In this document: piece by piece, positions 12,101 to 25,255 of the stretch
How positions within the stretch are numbered: the stretch's first letter is position 1
How the letters are laid out: each line of letters begins with the position of its first letter
NCBI GenBank assembly: GCA_018398805.1
Contig: JAGFBZ010000814.1
Span: forward strand, 4,077,001-4,141,000
Direction: 5' to 3'
Source: Hirundichthys speculiger
Taxonomy: Eukaryota; Chordata; Actinopteri; Beloniformes; Exocoetidae
DNA: 64,000 nucleotides
Notes under the pieces: generated by a model
What the model was told of the DNA's origin: nothing
Database searches by the model: none
What the model saw: the letters and a program-made list of their open reading frames with translations, nothing else
Program-made: the position numbers and the translations under genes

Positions 12101-14084
12101 GGCTAGATTGCATACAGGTATCCTCTGTGACAATTTCAAATGACTTAATTAGCATCTGAGTGAAGCAGATTGGTAGAGGCCTTCTTCTTCTCCTTGTTCC
12201 TCTGTTTCTCTGTCTTCATATAGATGAAAAATGATTGAGCCCATGTGACACATTTAGTGGCTTGTTGTGTGGTATCACTTTCTAGGTCATGCTCTGGCTG
12301 TGAGGTTGACTGCCTATTACCATGTGCTACACACTGATGTGTGCATACACACACACACATGTTATGCATGCACAAATAGTCATGCATCACTCTTTATTTA
12401 ATTTTGTCACTCTGCAATGTTTAGCTTTAGGCAATATGCACCTTTTCTGTAATTTATATTTTTCACTGTTACATTTATTGATCTCCTGGCCAAGCAGGGT
12501 TTGAGCCACGCAAGCAAAACTTGAGTTATCATTTATTTAGATATTTTGTCATACGCTTATTTGTTTTGGAGGTTCAGATATAATTCAATATAGTTTTTTG
12601 TGTTGAGTCCCCAGATGCAAATTCCCTTACATTTCAATGATCAAGGTGTATGCCTTTGGTTGCTGCGCCTGTGTGATGTCAGTGACAGGTACGTCAAGGG
12701 CGTGCCCCACTGTAGAATTTCACCCCTGATGCTAGACATGTACCACAAATACATTACTCATGGGTAGTAAATACACGCATATAAATAAAGTCTTTTAAGC
12801 TCCCTTCCCTAGGACATCAAGAAAACGTGTTTGATTCTGTCATCATTGTTCTCCCCTGTTGCAATGTGTGTCTTTCCATCTTCAGTTTGTCACTCTGGAT
12901 ACACCAATGCAGACTGAAATGAAGTAAAAAAAAAATGAATTTCATAAACAATCTTAAACTTTGCCAGAAGTTTTGTCAATCCAAAATGGTCCTTTTATCT
13001 CTTTTAGTATTGTCAGCTGTCAAGGTCTTGAAAGTTGAGAGGCGTTCTCCATAAAGCTTTATTGTAATGAAATCCCTAATGAAAAGATATGACTACAAGG
13101 ATATGAACACTGATGGTCATCAATGATTAAATGAGTTCTCTCACCCCTTAGGGTGGGGAAAAGCTCCTAAGGGGTTTAAGACAGCAACATCCCTGTTAAC
13201 TTCTGGCTCTCTGGTCTAACTAGTTTGCTGACTAGCTTCAGGCATGTGTTTAAAAACCAGGGTCTGCTAAATTAAGTTTTTGGATGTGTGCACAGCCTGT
13301 GGCACCATACACATGCACACATGAGAGCAAGTGAACTCACAGCCACTCAAAGTCAAGCATTCACCCATACCATGTACAAATTTGTGCGCGTGCACACACA
13401 CATGCACACACACAACCTCTCCCGTTAGCCAGTCTTAATTGGCTACCTTCCTTCTTTTTCTCTTTCTCTCTTTTTTCTCTTGGTTTGGCTTATAGGTCTT
13501 TTGGTACACTGGCCCACACCAGCAGAATCTGGCATGTGAGCAGGTCTGGGGGCAATGAAAGAAACTAGAAAAGAATAAGTGATACAGATGGGTGATAGGA
13601 TGGGGTGCGGGCACAACTGCTAGATGAGAGAAGGGAAATTTTAGCTCAAAACATAGTTCTATTTATCTAAATATTTTTGAATGTTTCACTGTATATGAAC
13701 AAGCTCATAATCAAATTAAAGACCCATTCAGACAGAAAAGTGGGAGATGGCTCTCTCTTTTTGCACTTGCTGAAGAGTTGTCATGCTCTGTCAGCCAGCT
13801 TGTTCTCCATGTGCCTGTCACTGCTCTGGATAAGAGCTGTGGGTCCCAGCATCCTGCCAATTGGTGAACTGTGTCTGATTTTGTGGGAAGCTGTGTGTGT
13901 ATGTGTGTGTAAGTGTGCGTGTGCACTCGTGTGTGTAAGTGCATCTGTGTGCGTGTTTGTGTTGCCCTTAGAGCACTTTGTTGATTCTGCTCTGCAGTGT
14001 CAGTGTCAGACACATTGAGTGGATTCAATGGAAGTCCCTTTGGTTTCCTTCATGCTGTGTTCACTCCATCTGTTTACCCCCCCC
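9161..14084. other. Long intronic stretch, no gene recognised
   Basis: Mostly AT-rich unique DNA with short CA/GT runs (for example 12345-12360, 13386-13415, 13893-13960). The longest open frames (10903-11277, 13677-14028) carry GT/CA dinucleotide peptides or no recognisable domain and were not called as genes. Confidence 0.45.
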
Positions 14085-14158
14085 CCCCCCCACCACCACC
14101 ACCACCACACACACCCACAAAAAGATCTAAAATCTCTTCCTCTCACACACACACACAC

Positions 14159-14220
<62 letters not shown>

Positions 14221-14230
14221 ATATATATAT
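14080..14230. repeat. Compound microsatellite: C-run, CAC, CA, then (AT)n
   Basis: A C-run and CAC triplets (about 14080-14110) are followed by a CA run (14144-14157) and an AT run (14159-14230, one interruption). It generates spurious poly-His/Tyr-Ile open frames. Confidence 0.95.
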
Positions 14231-14241
14231 GTATTATATTA

Positions 14242-14760
14242 GGGATGCAACGGTACTCGGTAAAATACCAAACCGTTCAGTACAACCTGCACGGGACAAT
14301 ACGCTTTTATGTCCTGGGGTATTTATGTTCCAATAACTTTGCACTGGACTTGCACGTGAGCGTGCATGCCTTTTAGGCAAAAGGCCTGCCATTGCATGTC
14401 AATGTGCACTCACCTCCGCTCACTCACAGTGACCAGCCGATCACACTTTGGACGGTTGGCTGCAGCTCATAGACGCAGAAAAAAAAAAAAAAACAGGCCA
14501 TGCCAGCGGTAGCGGAGAAATTGGGAAAAACTTTTTTTAATCACCGGTGTGGGAGCATTTTGGTTTTGCTGTTGAATACACCGACGAGGGAGTGAAAAAA
14601 GCTAACGGTTAACAGAACACAATCTTCTAACTCCCTAAACCCGGATCTTACCTGCATAAGATCCAGTTGTTACCAGTTGTGCGTCTTGGCACAGCTGATG
14701 TGCTTTTTAAAATACTGCAGAACGAATCATTGGATGCGACTTTAAAGATCACAAACAATT
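14242..14760. mobile_element. Degenerate hAT terminus plus inverted piece of the 1.6-3.1 kb element
   Basis: AGGGATGCAACGGTAC at 14243 resembles the hAT terminus at 7934. Farther in, 14700-14736 (GTGCTTTTTAAAATACTGCA and beyond) is the reverse complement of 2275-2311 with one or two differences. The adjoining GCGTCTTGG motif is also shared with the 2320-2370 region. So at least two repeat families are fused or nested here. The boundaries are approximate. Confidence 0.5.
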
Positions 14761-16744
14761 AATATGTTGTCAGGTGCCAGTCGCTCATCTCTCGCCCCCC
14801 ACGGGAAACTGGATAAAGTTTTTCTCTCGTCATTCAGCAGCCATCTTTTTGTTACAAAAGACAAAATGCTTTCTATGTGTCCATGATTATAATATGATGC
14901 AGGTCAACGATACCTTACAGTGACAATGTTGTATAGTACCATTACTGTAAAACAAACATAAATTAATTAATTTATTCAAGTTTTTGAATCTGGTGGTACA
15001 GCTGTGGCACTGTTGTGGAGTTAAAGCACCCTTGAGCAAGACATTGAACTCCACCCTCAATGTTTCTTGTAAATTGCTTTGAACAAAAGCATCTGATTGA
15101 GTAAATTTAAGTGTGTGCAGGAATTTAACGAGGCACTGAATGAACAAATCATTTGAAGAGTAATACCGGTATTTATGCGGTTTGCTTCCTGTTTATGTCA
15201 CATTCTCCCAATCTTTGAAATAAAATCAGACAAATTCATTTAAATTCTCATTCCATTAAATGGGTTTCATAATTGTGAAATCATTGACTTTTCTTTATTA
15301 TTCAGCATCACCTCTGAAACAACTTCATTAGGCTGTGTGCTCATTATGCAACCTGTGTTAATGTTTTAAAATTCCAGTCCTCAGTCTGAATGCAGTGGTA
15401 TTAAAAGATAGTTTACAATATCCAATGCCAAGGGCACCATCACATTAAGTTAAAAAAGTAGAAAGTGAGGTGAGGGAGGAAGAGAGAGAAAAGGGTTATA
15501 TCTTCCCATCCCTGTGACTGGCTAATTATCCTGCTAGACTAACAAGCTTCAGCTGCAGCGACAAAGTTCAATAGTTCATCTATCTACCACTGAGCTGCAC
15601 TGGTGGTAAACCTGGATTATGTGCTCTAACTGCTACCAAACGTCGGTATTACAAGTGTCTGTCTTGTTCAGCAATCTGGAAATCAAATCAGTCCAAAGAC
15701 CCAGCCAGGTGAATTTACATAAAGGCTGTTGTTATGAAGAGGAGTTTGATTGTATACTAAAGTGTATCTGAGTACTAAAGGGTGAGAAGTTTCAGAGGCC
15801 TGAAATCTGAATCACAAGTATGCCTGGGAGTACACTTTGGAAAAAGAAGACAACTGAATACTTGTTGATTTTAAAATCAAATTCATGATTGCTGTCATTT
15901 AAAGTGAGATGTTTTAAAAGCTGTGTCCTAGATGTTACAGCTACACTAGTAAATGATGAAATGGCTGGTGATGATATGAATCATCACTGTTTGTTATAAC
16001 AAACTGAATGTTGAAAACTGGCTTCTTGATATTTGGAATTTCAATCATTGACTGTTAGTTGAAATTAGTCACAGGTATTGATATCTACTTCATAGTTACT
16101 TTGGAAGCATTAAAAAAAAGTAGTATCAAACTCTTCAAAGAGAGGCAACTGACTAGTTTGTAGCTTAAATATTAGCTTTACATATTTTTGTAATAGAACA
16201 AAAACTACAATATTTGAAGTAGAGTACTATACACATAATAAAGCCCACCACTAATTAAAATACACTATGAGTAGAAAGACACATTCATTTGGACACATAC
16301 GCCTTCAGCACACAATGTCGACTGATGTGGAAAGAGCAAGCAATATTAGAAATATTTTCTCAATAAACTTACAAGACTAACATGATGAGATTGAAGGAGA
16401 CTATGAGAATAGTCATACAATAGAAGACAACATATTAAAATTCCATTCAGCTTTCTTGGCCATGTTCTTTCTGTCTCACTAATCAGATAAGAAAAATCCT
16501 TAATTATTAGCCAGATAATAAAGGTGTAGGGCATCTCACTGAATTCAACATTACAGGATAAACCTCAAATATTCAAGAGATTTATTTGAAATTCACTTTT
16601 GATTTTCCCATTTCACCTTTTGTTTTGCTTATTTTAATGAGCATGTAAAAGTAAGATTTGAAAGTGAATTTTTACTCTTCTGCTATTATTTTATTTTTTC
16701 TGTAAAACTGTGTAAAAAGATTTCCTGTACTAATCTGGGTCTGC

Positions 16745-16970
16745 TAGTTGCACCAGTGTTGCCTTCCTGTTGCTGGCAAAGCAGTGTACTGAGCAGAGGG
16801 TCAATTTGGCTAATGAAGTTGTCAGAGGCGTGTAGCACCAAGGCTGATGGGAGGGCCTGCCAGGCAGCCAATAGTGATGTTGCAGCTGTGATCAGCCAAG
16901 CATGATGGAAGACCACCCTGTGCAGCGAGTACTGGGGCCCGATACAGCCCTCAGATCAAAGAGTTGGCCC
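16745..16970. promoter_or_regulatory. Candidate conserved intronic element
   Basis: A balanced-composition, non-repetitive block that stands out from its AT-rich surroundings. It has GGCTAATGAAG, GCCAATAGTGATG and GCAGCTGTGATCAGCC-like motifs (homeobox core, CCAAT, E-box-like). This is a guess from composition only. Confidence 0.2.
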
Positions 16971-19900
16971 TCTTAATACAACAGCCGTTAGAGAGGTGTT
17001 GCAGCCTAAAACCCACACACACTTGCAAAAATATGTGCATAGTCTTACAGTCAAAGTTCCACCTGGGTACGCACAAACACATGTATTTGACAGCAACGTA
17101 TTCGTCAAGATACAATGTCCTCATATACAGTATTCCGATGCTAAAGAGTGGAGAGTAGCATACTTGCAAACGTACAAAATAATAAAATAGTTTGTAGCAC
17201 CAAGCACCATCTGGCTTAAAGAATGAGATACACCTTTATAAAGCAAAACATATTTCCAAGTCTATGCCACTTTTCATCTGTTCATCCATGTCATGTTTTT
17301 ACCTTCATTGCCCCTCTTTAGTTAAGATATCTCATTAATAACTACTTCTGTCGCATGCCTCAAGTTAGCCTCCAGTATTAGTTTCCTGCTCAATTTCTTA
17401 CCCCACTGCCTCTCTGTCTTTCCTTCCCTCTCTAGTCTTCTGCTCTCTGCTCTGCCCAGGGTTCTTGTTTGAAATTCAAGAGTGGTGCAGTGAGACTGCA
17501 CTAACCTACATACAGATCTCTCTCTCCCTCATTCTTATTTTCTTTTTAAATCTAATTTATTTCACCATCAGTCATTTTCTTTTTAAGCACTATTGCCATT
17601 CACTCTAGCAACATGCAATAAATATTTTTAAAGGAATTATCTGTGGACATATGTGTGGATGTAGCTAGCTGTCTTGGTTATTTTTTTCTTTGTTTTTTTT
17701 TACAAATATATATTTGTGTATCATTGAAAAAAAATGCTTAATTCTACACTGTGATAGATCTGTGGGAACTTGTATAATCAAAGTGGTCTCTCTTTCCCAT
17801 TTGTTACCTAGAAGTTTTGATCTGTTCTACCTCCACTTGGCCTTGTTAGTTATTTCATACCACCATGCTGTCTGTTTAATTTTAACTTACATATTGTGTG
17901 TACGTATATGCAAGTGAAGCCTTGAAGTGAAACTTTCTTATGTCCTGTTGACTTTTTGATGAACTCCTCTCACACAGATTACAATAAAGACAGGAGGAGG
18001 AAGCGAGATGAGAACAACTTTTGTGTGTTCATGTGTGCAGAAACAAGATGGAGGTGTATGTTTGTTAGTGTTTTAGAAACCGTAAATACAAACATGGTTT
18101 GTTGTATGCATGTGTCTGGTTTGTGTGAAGCTTCTTGTGCTTTTGCTTATGTATGGAAGTGGCATATGTTGGTAGTGGGTGGCAGTGTATGGGCAGCAAG
18201 TCGGCTTACTGGTGGGTAAGCTGAGTCAGAGGACTCAGGTTTATAAAAAAAAAAAAGAAAAGAAAAATCCTGCCTTCCTTATGCAGTGCATGGAAAACAA
18301 TAACATTCATTATTTCCGGTCTCTTATAACTGTCTTCAATGGCCTTTAATGGCTTTTTTGTGTCTCTGGATCTCTTAATATATCATTTTATGATTTTGAT
18401 CATTATTTCAGTGTCAGTTGTGTGCTTTATTTCAGGTGTGCTGTTTTTAAAGCATGAATAAGTGAAACAAAGAATGTGAGAGTCTTGATATTTGAAATTT
18501 TTAGTGTTTACCGGATTGCCACGCTAGAAAACTGCTCAAATATAGTACAGTGTAAACCACTCCCATGTGTTCCTGTGTGCACACATGGCCCAGCCAGATT
18601 AACCCTGATTAATCAACAGTAAAGGCCTTTCAGTATTAGGCCTACTTGGAACATAAGATGCCCATTCTCATGATAATATTCTTATGTTTAATGTTTGGGA
18701 ATTAATAATACATAAAGTACCTTTATAGATGTGATGAATTTAAATATTCATGTTTAATTTTTCAGCAAGATCTTAAAAGTTAGTCAAATTGGATGCTTAA
18801 ATGTTCAAAGATAAGGGCAGTATGGGCTTTTGTACCCAGGGAGGGGCTGCAAAATGAGAACGAAAGAAAATATTGCTTGGCATCGATCTAAACATAGGGT
18901 CAGAACATGGCTTTAAACACTGTATTGCCAACTCTCTGAGGGAGGTTTGCATTTGTATATTAAAAAAAAAGAGGAAAAAAAGCTGAAGACAGTGGGAGAG
19001 AAGGGACAGATAATATATTGATGGTACACCACACTTCTCCTCTCTTCCCTGAATAATTATTATCCTGAACTGATGGGATAGTGCTTCAAAAAGATGAGGG
19101 CATGCATGAACTGTGGATGAACTGGAACCTGCATACGAACTGAGGTGGGAGCCCAGCCCGCCAGCCTTCCCAGTCCACAGCTGTGTAACTCACTGCACTG
19201 ATGCTTGTATCAGCACAATTGTGTTGGGGATTGAGTGAGGGTACGGAATTAAATATTACACTAACAAATATGACTTTTTTTTAAATGCTTAGTGATTCGC
19301 TTTTATGAATTTTCGTCTGTGATTGCCTTTCATGCGGGTGAGGACTTGAGAGACAGAGAGGAGGAGGTTTAGTCAAACCTGGGCTGGCAGGTGAGCTGGC
19401 GTTTGCCTCTCGACTGCCATTCTTCCTTTGGACACAACAGGCTTTGTGGAGCATCTACTATTTTTCATCTTTCTATCTCTTTATTCGTCTTTCTCTAAAT
19501 CTGCAACTGGCTGCATGTAATCTGTTTGTGGCTTTTATCATTTCCTGCCTCTATTTATCTCCTGCCTTATGTCTGGGTTTTCTGAATATTTTGACATTTG
19601 AGCGACAGATCTGAGGACAGCTGTTAAAGGATCCTGTTATACCATATCAGACAGATAGGTGGCACTGCACTGTCAGGCTAGATCAACGGACTCTGTGTCA
19701 TCCCCTTTCACTTGGTGTCTGTGTTTATCTATCTCATAGCCTACTCTATGTGATAAAATATTTTGAAGTTAGCAAATGGAAATTATTTGGATCCATGATT
19801 TGGATTTTTTACATTCTCAGTCATCTACAGCTTTTACACTGTTTTCATCATTCAGCTTTTACATCCTTCTCAGTCTTCCTCCAGGCCATCTGTCCACTCT

Positions 19901-20268
19901 CCATCCTCTTTCTCTTGTGTCCCCCTACAGGTCCTTTCTGCTTAAATGGTAAAATGTAGCAGCACCTGTTAAATGTGGCTTTCTATTCTTCTTTGTCCAC
20001 GTCAGGTTTTATAAAAGAGCAGATAGAAATTGCAGCACTGCATACAGTTAAGTTCAGAAGGATGTGAGAAGAGTTGCAGCAGTGACACAGATCCACACAC
20101 ATACAAGCACACGTGCACACACTGTTTGCCTCAATCAATGCTGTGAGTCCCAGGAGCACAGGAAGATCAGGAACTGAGGGCCTATTGGAAATACATGGCT
20201 TTGTCATCTAAACGGTGCACACTCCTCCCTGGAAATGCACAACAATGGACATATTCTCAGTCCTCAAA

Positions 20269-20288
20269 CCCCCCCCCCCCCCCCCCCC
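20269..20288. repeat. C20 homopolymer
   Basis: An uninterrupted run of about 20 cytosines, likely length-polymorphic and hard to sequence. Confidence 0.95.
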
Positions 20289-21050
20289 TTTATTTGTAAA
20301 CTTTTTCATGACCTTGTAAGCCATGCATCCTTTTAAAAATAATCCTTAGGATATTTTAAGTCTGTATTTATTATTCTTTATTAGATTAAGTATAAAGCAG
20401 ATTGATGTATTGGCAGTTGAGGTCAAGTTGGCAGAAATTATGTAATGTTCACTTATTTCTGTTATTCTCTGTTATTTTTGTTTGTATCTGTCACAAGTGA
20501 GCAAGATAGAAAAAAAGTTTATCTTTTATCGTGGTTTTACTCATTCTCACGTCCTGTTTTTGCTTAATTTTTCCAAAAGTGGTGGATTATTTTCAGCCAT
20601 CATTTTCTTTCAACCTCATCTTATTTTTTCCCTCTTATATTCCTTTAAGCTCAGAAGCAAATCAGTGTGTGGTAGACAACATTTAAACAAAATTACTACT
20701 TTTGCTGGACACCTGGTGACTGCTTCCTCTGTCTTACTTCCCCTCTTCTTTTGCCGTTGTGTCCCTATCTCACCTTATTAGTGTTGAAGACATCCCTATG
20801 GGACTTCATAAAGGTCATTGTGAGGAAACTTACAAATATGGTGAAATTTATGAAAAATGTAAAAAGTTCATGCTACAGTGATATTATATAATGAAACTAA
20901 GGCATTTAAGTAGAAGCGGTCTCTAAACTAATTTCTTCATCTCAGACACTGCATTGAAACAAAATTTAACAACGGTGGTGGGTACACCACAACAAAAGTG
21001 TCAGCAAGAAAGGTGTCATCATCATAGGATGTCGGCAAACTATGTCACTT

Positions 21051-21272
21051 TTATGTCTTTCTGTGACTCTTCGAGTCTCTCTGTCTCTGTTGCAACCTGC
21101 TGTCGACACTCTGTGAAACTCTAAGATCAGTGGCAACTTCCCTCTGAGAACATCCCATTTGAAGCAGTATTGTTGATCTAGTGTTTGGTGTCAGCTTGGT
21201 CACATGATTCAAAATTTGAACAACATGATGAAGAGGACTGCTTAAATGCAAGTTGTCATTGAACCAGAACAT
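21051..21272 (-). pseudogene. Tc1/mariner-like transposase, helix-turn-helix remnant
   Basis: The - strand frame contains GCSQREVATDLRVSQS followed by VDSRLQQRQRD. This matches the pattern of a transposase DNA-binding helix-turn-helix: a CSQ-type helix followed by a GVSQSTV-like recognition helix. Only the N-terminal domain is seen in this frame. The DDE-type catalytic remnant at 22776-23185 on the same strand may be a separate copy, because a LINE lies between them. Known families of this type recognise terminal inverted repeats of DNA transposons. This copy has no intact downstream frame and is a fossil. Confidence 0.5.
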
Positions 21273-21559
21273 TTAATGGTTGATCTATGGATCAGACACT
21301 TTTTTTTTGGTGTTATAGAGCACAGTATTTTATGCTATTTCTATTCAGACAGTTCCCTGGAGAAATGAAGAAGTTACACATTTTAAAAGAGTGTGTAGAA
21401 GAGTCAAAAGAAGATGGGAGAAAGAATAAGTTAACAATAGATTATTAGATATTTTGTAAAAAAAATAAATAAATAAATAAACATTTACAATAAGCCAATG
21501 TAAGGTAAACTCATTTTGCAAATAAGTAACTGACGATCAGAACAATACCAAAATGTAAT

Positions 21560-22625
21560 TTTCAACAACTGATCCTTTGATTAATCCTGCTCTTATAATG
21601 TCAGCCAGTCTGTCTTCTATTGCTAAATGCAAAGATTTTGCAGTCTACTTTGCAGCTAAATTGCTAATACTCTGTCAAAGCTCACCCAGTATCAGAACTT
21701 GGAATTCAAATCTCCAGAAACCCTGTCCTCACATAAGGAAACACTGGAGAATTGTGTTCTGGTTGATGCTGAGATGTTGAGTAAAGTTCTCTTCAGATGT
21801 GCTGCTTTCAAAATGGCCGTGGATGAGCTCCTTCTGAAGACAAGCAACCCAAATACCTCCATACATAACTATAGACCTGTCTGCAATATACCATCTTTTT
21901 AGTAAAACTTTCGAAAAGCTTGATTTTAATCAGCTAAATGATTATATGAATACTTGTAGTATGTTTAAAGAACCTCAATTAGGGTTTTGGAGCAACCACA
22001 GTACAGAGACACCACTTGTAAAAAGGCAAAAGGATTTCTGCAGCTCAAACAGGAGAAAACTGAGATCTTATTAACTAGTCCTGAAGATCAGAGAGAGAAA
22101 CTTGAAATAAACTTAAAAGCCTTAATGCTGAGTCCAAGAAATCAAGTAAAAAAAACAAACTTGGTCTCTTTCTGGGCAGAGCTGAGTTGTGATTCCCATA
22201 TCAAAACTGTCACCAAGACAGCATTTTATCACCTGAAAAATATCTCCACAGTCACACTGTTTCTCTCTGAAGGCAACACAGAGACACTAGTCCATGTTTT
22301 TATTTCATTCAAGTTAGATTATTGTAATTATCTTCTTTCTGGTCTTCTCAAGAAAAATATTGTTTAATTACGGCTACTTCAAAACTCAGCAGCTCTTATA
22401 CTGACTGAAACCAGAACAAGTCTCTGTACTGGCTACCTGTTTTCTTCAGGTTTGATTTTAAGATCATTTTATTAGTTTATAAAACTCTTAATGCGTTCTG
22501 TCCTTCTAATCTGTCAGAGTTTCTTGCATTTTACCAATTTTTTGCATTTTTTTCTTATTTTTTTTCTTTTTTATTTGTAAAGCACTTTGTATTGCACAAG
22601 TTGTATGAAAGTGCTAGAGGAAGTT
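21560..22625 (+). pseudogene. L2/CR1-like non-LTR retrotransposon fragment (RT part)
   Basis: Translated pieces in order: SIHNYRPVCNIP (RT motif 1-like), SKTFEKL, a STET motif at about 22000, then KTEILLTSPEDQREKLEINL, VTKTAFYHLKNIS and FKLDYCNYLLSGLLKKN. These are the conserved C-terminal RT segments of teleost L2-like LINEs. The stretch that should hold the catalytic ADD box is missing between about 22015 and 22025, where the STET motif runs straight into the post-catalytic region. Several frameshifts and stops are present. It ends with TTTGTAAAGCACTTTGTATT (22575-22594), the usual LINE 3' tail style. 5'-truncated and dead. Confidence 0.8.
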
Positions 22626-22639
22626 TGACGTGATCTGAT

Positions 22640-23190
22640 TTGAATGTTGTTCATTCTTGTCTGATGAAGGATTCTATCTGCTCAACAGTCCTGGGCCTTC
22701 ATTGTGAGATTTTTCATTTTATGATGCGCCAAATGTTTTTCCATTTGTGAAAGGTCTGGACTGCAGTAAGGCCAATTAACATCTGAATACCTCTTTGGAA
22801 AGCCATGATGTTGTGATGGATTCAGTATGTGGTTTAACGTTGTCTTGCTGAAATATATAAGGCCTTCCCTGAAAGAGATGTCTGAATAGGAGCATATGTT
22901 GCTCTAAAACTTCTATGTACTGCATTGATGGTGCCTTTCTAGATGCGTAAGCTGCCCACGCCATAGACACGAATGCAACTCCATACCATCACATTGATGG
23001 TATGGAGTTGATAGCACATTACAGGAGCTGATAGCAAGCTGGATGGTTCCTCTTATCTTTTGTCTGCCGGATATCCGGACACAGTGTCCATGGTTTCCAA
23101 AAAGAATTTCAAATTTTGATTGATTCTGACCACAAAACTGTTTTTTATTTTGACCCACACCATTTAATATGAGCTTTTCCCACATAAGAT
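22640..23190 (-). pseudogene. Tc1/mariner transposase remnant (DDE region)
   Basis: On the - strand one frame contains QSKFEILFGNHGHC and another contains RPYIFQQDNVKPHTESITTS. In Tc1-like DDE transposases the QQDN-x-KPHT box holds the second catalytic Asp, and the SKFEIFFGN-type segment lies close to the first. The two boxes are in different frames, so the gene is broken. The + strand equivalent (for example ATGTTGCTCTAAAACTTCTA) matches the element at 40670-41865, so both are copies of one family. A small hairpin (22976-23010) interrupts this copy. Confidence 0.8.
22976..23010. repeat. 16-bp perfect inverted repeat inside the Tc1 remnant
   Basis: CAACTCCATACCATCA (22976-22991) pairs exactly with 22995-23010 around the spacer CAT. 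The related copy near 41.29 kb lacks this structure, so it looks like a local inverted duplication. Confidence 0.85.
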
Positions 23191-23246
23191 GGCACTGTTT
23201 CTAGATCAATTACCTGTATGTTCTATTGTGACATTTGGACATTTGC

Positions 23247-23382
<136 letters not shown>

Positions 23383-25104
23383 ACTCATAGATACACACAC
23401 GTTTCCTCATCAAGTGGCTGTGTTGTTATTCTTGAAGCAGCAATTCTGTTATGTTTTTAGTACATCTGGAGGAAGTTTACTCATTTATTTGTATTTGTTT
23501 TACAGCATGACTCTTTTTTTTCTTTTTTTTTCTTCTTAAATTGTGATTTGTTAAAGCCAGTCTTGTGTTCTATTTCCCCTCATCCTTCTCCCTGCTTTTT
23601 ATGCCCCTACTACCACACCTGAGAGCCGAATGTCTGCTGTGCCCACATGTTTGCAGGGTCAGCTAGGGTAGCTAGGTGAGCGCCAACCTACTGAGGCTCA
23701 GGGCCAGAGCAGGCCATCCTTTGATTTGATCAACAATGAGACTTAAACAGACAAAGACAGAGGTGGGGGCAGAGCTGCAATGGCTTGTATCCTGCAGATT
23801 AGAGAGACCATACACACATATGATAAGCTTTTCCACACCTGACCGCTAACCTGGCCATGACTCCCTAAACTGAGGATGTGTGTGCACGTGTATGCATGGT
23901 GTCCAAATTTGTGAGTCAGAAAGAAACACTTTCTCTTGTGATTCATCCACAACTGTATTCCACAGAAAACACGTGGGCTGTCCACCAGTGTGGAAATGTG
24001 TGTGTTCCTGGCTCATTGCAGTCCAGTGCTATGAGCTTTGGATTACATAAAGTGCAGACTAAAAAGACTGTTACTTTTACAAGCCTGTTTACATGCTAGC
24101 GAATATGTTGCAGTCAAGTGCATCTACATCATAGGGTTGTTGCAAAGATCTGAATATAGGATATTTTCTTAGTATTCATTCCTCAAATGTTTGGTTTACT
24201 TATACTACTCCAATTTTGTGATGGCTATTTTAATTTGTATTATTCTTGAGTAGTAAAGATTTAGTTGTAGTGGTGGTCTTTGAGATCGTTGCTTTGTCAA
24301 AAAAAAGAAAAAAAAAACTCTCGTAAGTAAATGTGACCTGATGTTGGGAACATATTTACCAGGCATTGCGCGTGTATGCGTCTGTGCTTTAGCAGTGTGC
24401 CCCATCTCCAGCCCACTATTCTTGGATAATTGCGCTGCAAGTCCTCAGCCTCCCCTTTAGCCTGAAAACCAAGCTCATTGCCGCCCCTAAAGAGCCCCCC
24501 CACATGGCAAAGAAAAAAAAAAATCCCAAGTTGTACTTGTGCATAAAAGTAGATGCTACTCTCCAACACCTTTTCAAATTAATATTTGTGATGGGCGCCA
24601 TTCTGCCAGCCCCAGTTTCTGTTCCCTGCCTTTGTTCTTGCGTTTGATGTAATGGAGGCAAGGACAAAGAGGAGAGCAGGGAGAGTGTGTGAAAATGGTA
24701 GTTAAGTGGGCTTAAGGGCTCCTTCAGTACCCACTGAAAGGCCTGGACCTTGAATAGAACTCTCGCACTGCTAAGCTGTAGTGCAGTAAACAAGACAGGT
24801 CCAGCACAAAGGTGCGTCTCAAATGAGCACAGACACCCTCATCCTCTTTTTCTTTGGCCCAACCTCCCACCCAACTCTGACATCTGGCCAATCCCAATAT
24901 CCGTCTGAGTCTTCACTCATCCCCTCCCTGTTAACCCCCCTTCATTTTTTGCTCGCTCTCATATCTTTTCTCATGTTCTTTAATTTTTTCTCTGCATCCT
25001 TGTATGTGTTTGCTTGCGTGCATGCGTGTGTGTTTGTGCACTGTTTGTGTTTTGTTGTACCAGTCCTAGCTGGACAGCTTGCTCACCCTAGCCTGCCTCT
25101 TCCC

Positions 25105-25255
25105 CAGTGCTTGGGCGGTTCGCCTCTTTTGTTTGGTTAATTGCAATGAGTATAATGTACTCGTCTCTCGGAGGTCCACGAAAGACAATTAGACAATCCC
25201 AAGAATTTAATGAGACACCACCAGCCCCAATCCCCCATCCTCTACTTTGAGAAAC
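25105..25255. promoter_or_regulatory. Candidate conserved intronic element
   Basis: A unique block containing TTTGTTTGGTTAATTGCAAT (forkhead-, homeobox- and C/EBP-like cores) and further AT-hook/homeobox-like cores (AGACAATTAGACAATCCC, GAATTTAATGAGAC). The clustering of such sites in moderate-GC, non-repetitive sequence is reminiscent of developmental enhancers. No comparative data. Confidence 0.25.

Larger units (their letters stand above)
14761..21050. other. Intronic stretch, no gene; one candidate conserved element
   Basis: AT-rich DNA with no coding or element signal that I can support, apart from the 16745-16970 candidate and the C-run at 20269-20288. Confidence 0.4.

Noticed and set aside
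13997..14336. Open frames with poly-His/poly-Tyr-Ile
   Set aside because: Translation of CAC/CA/AT microsatellites.
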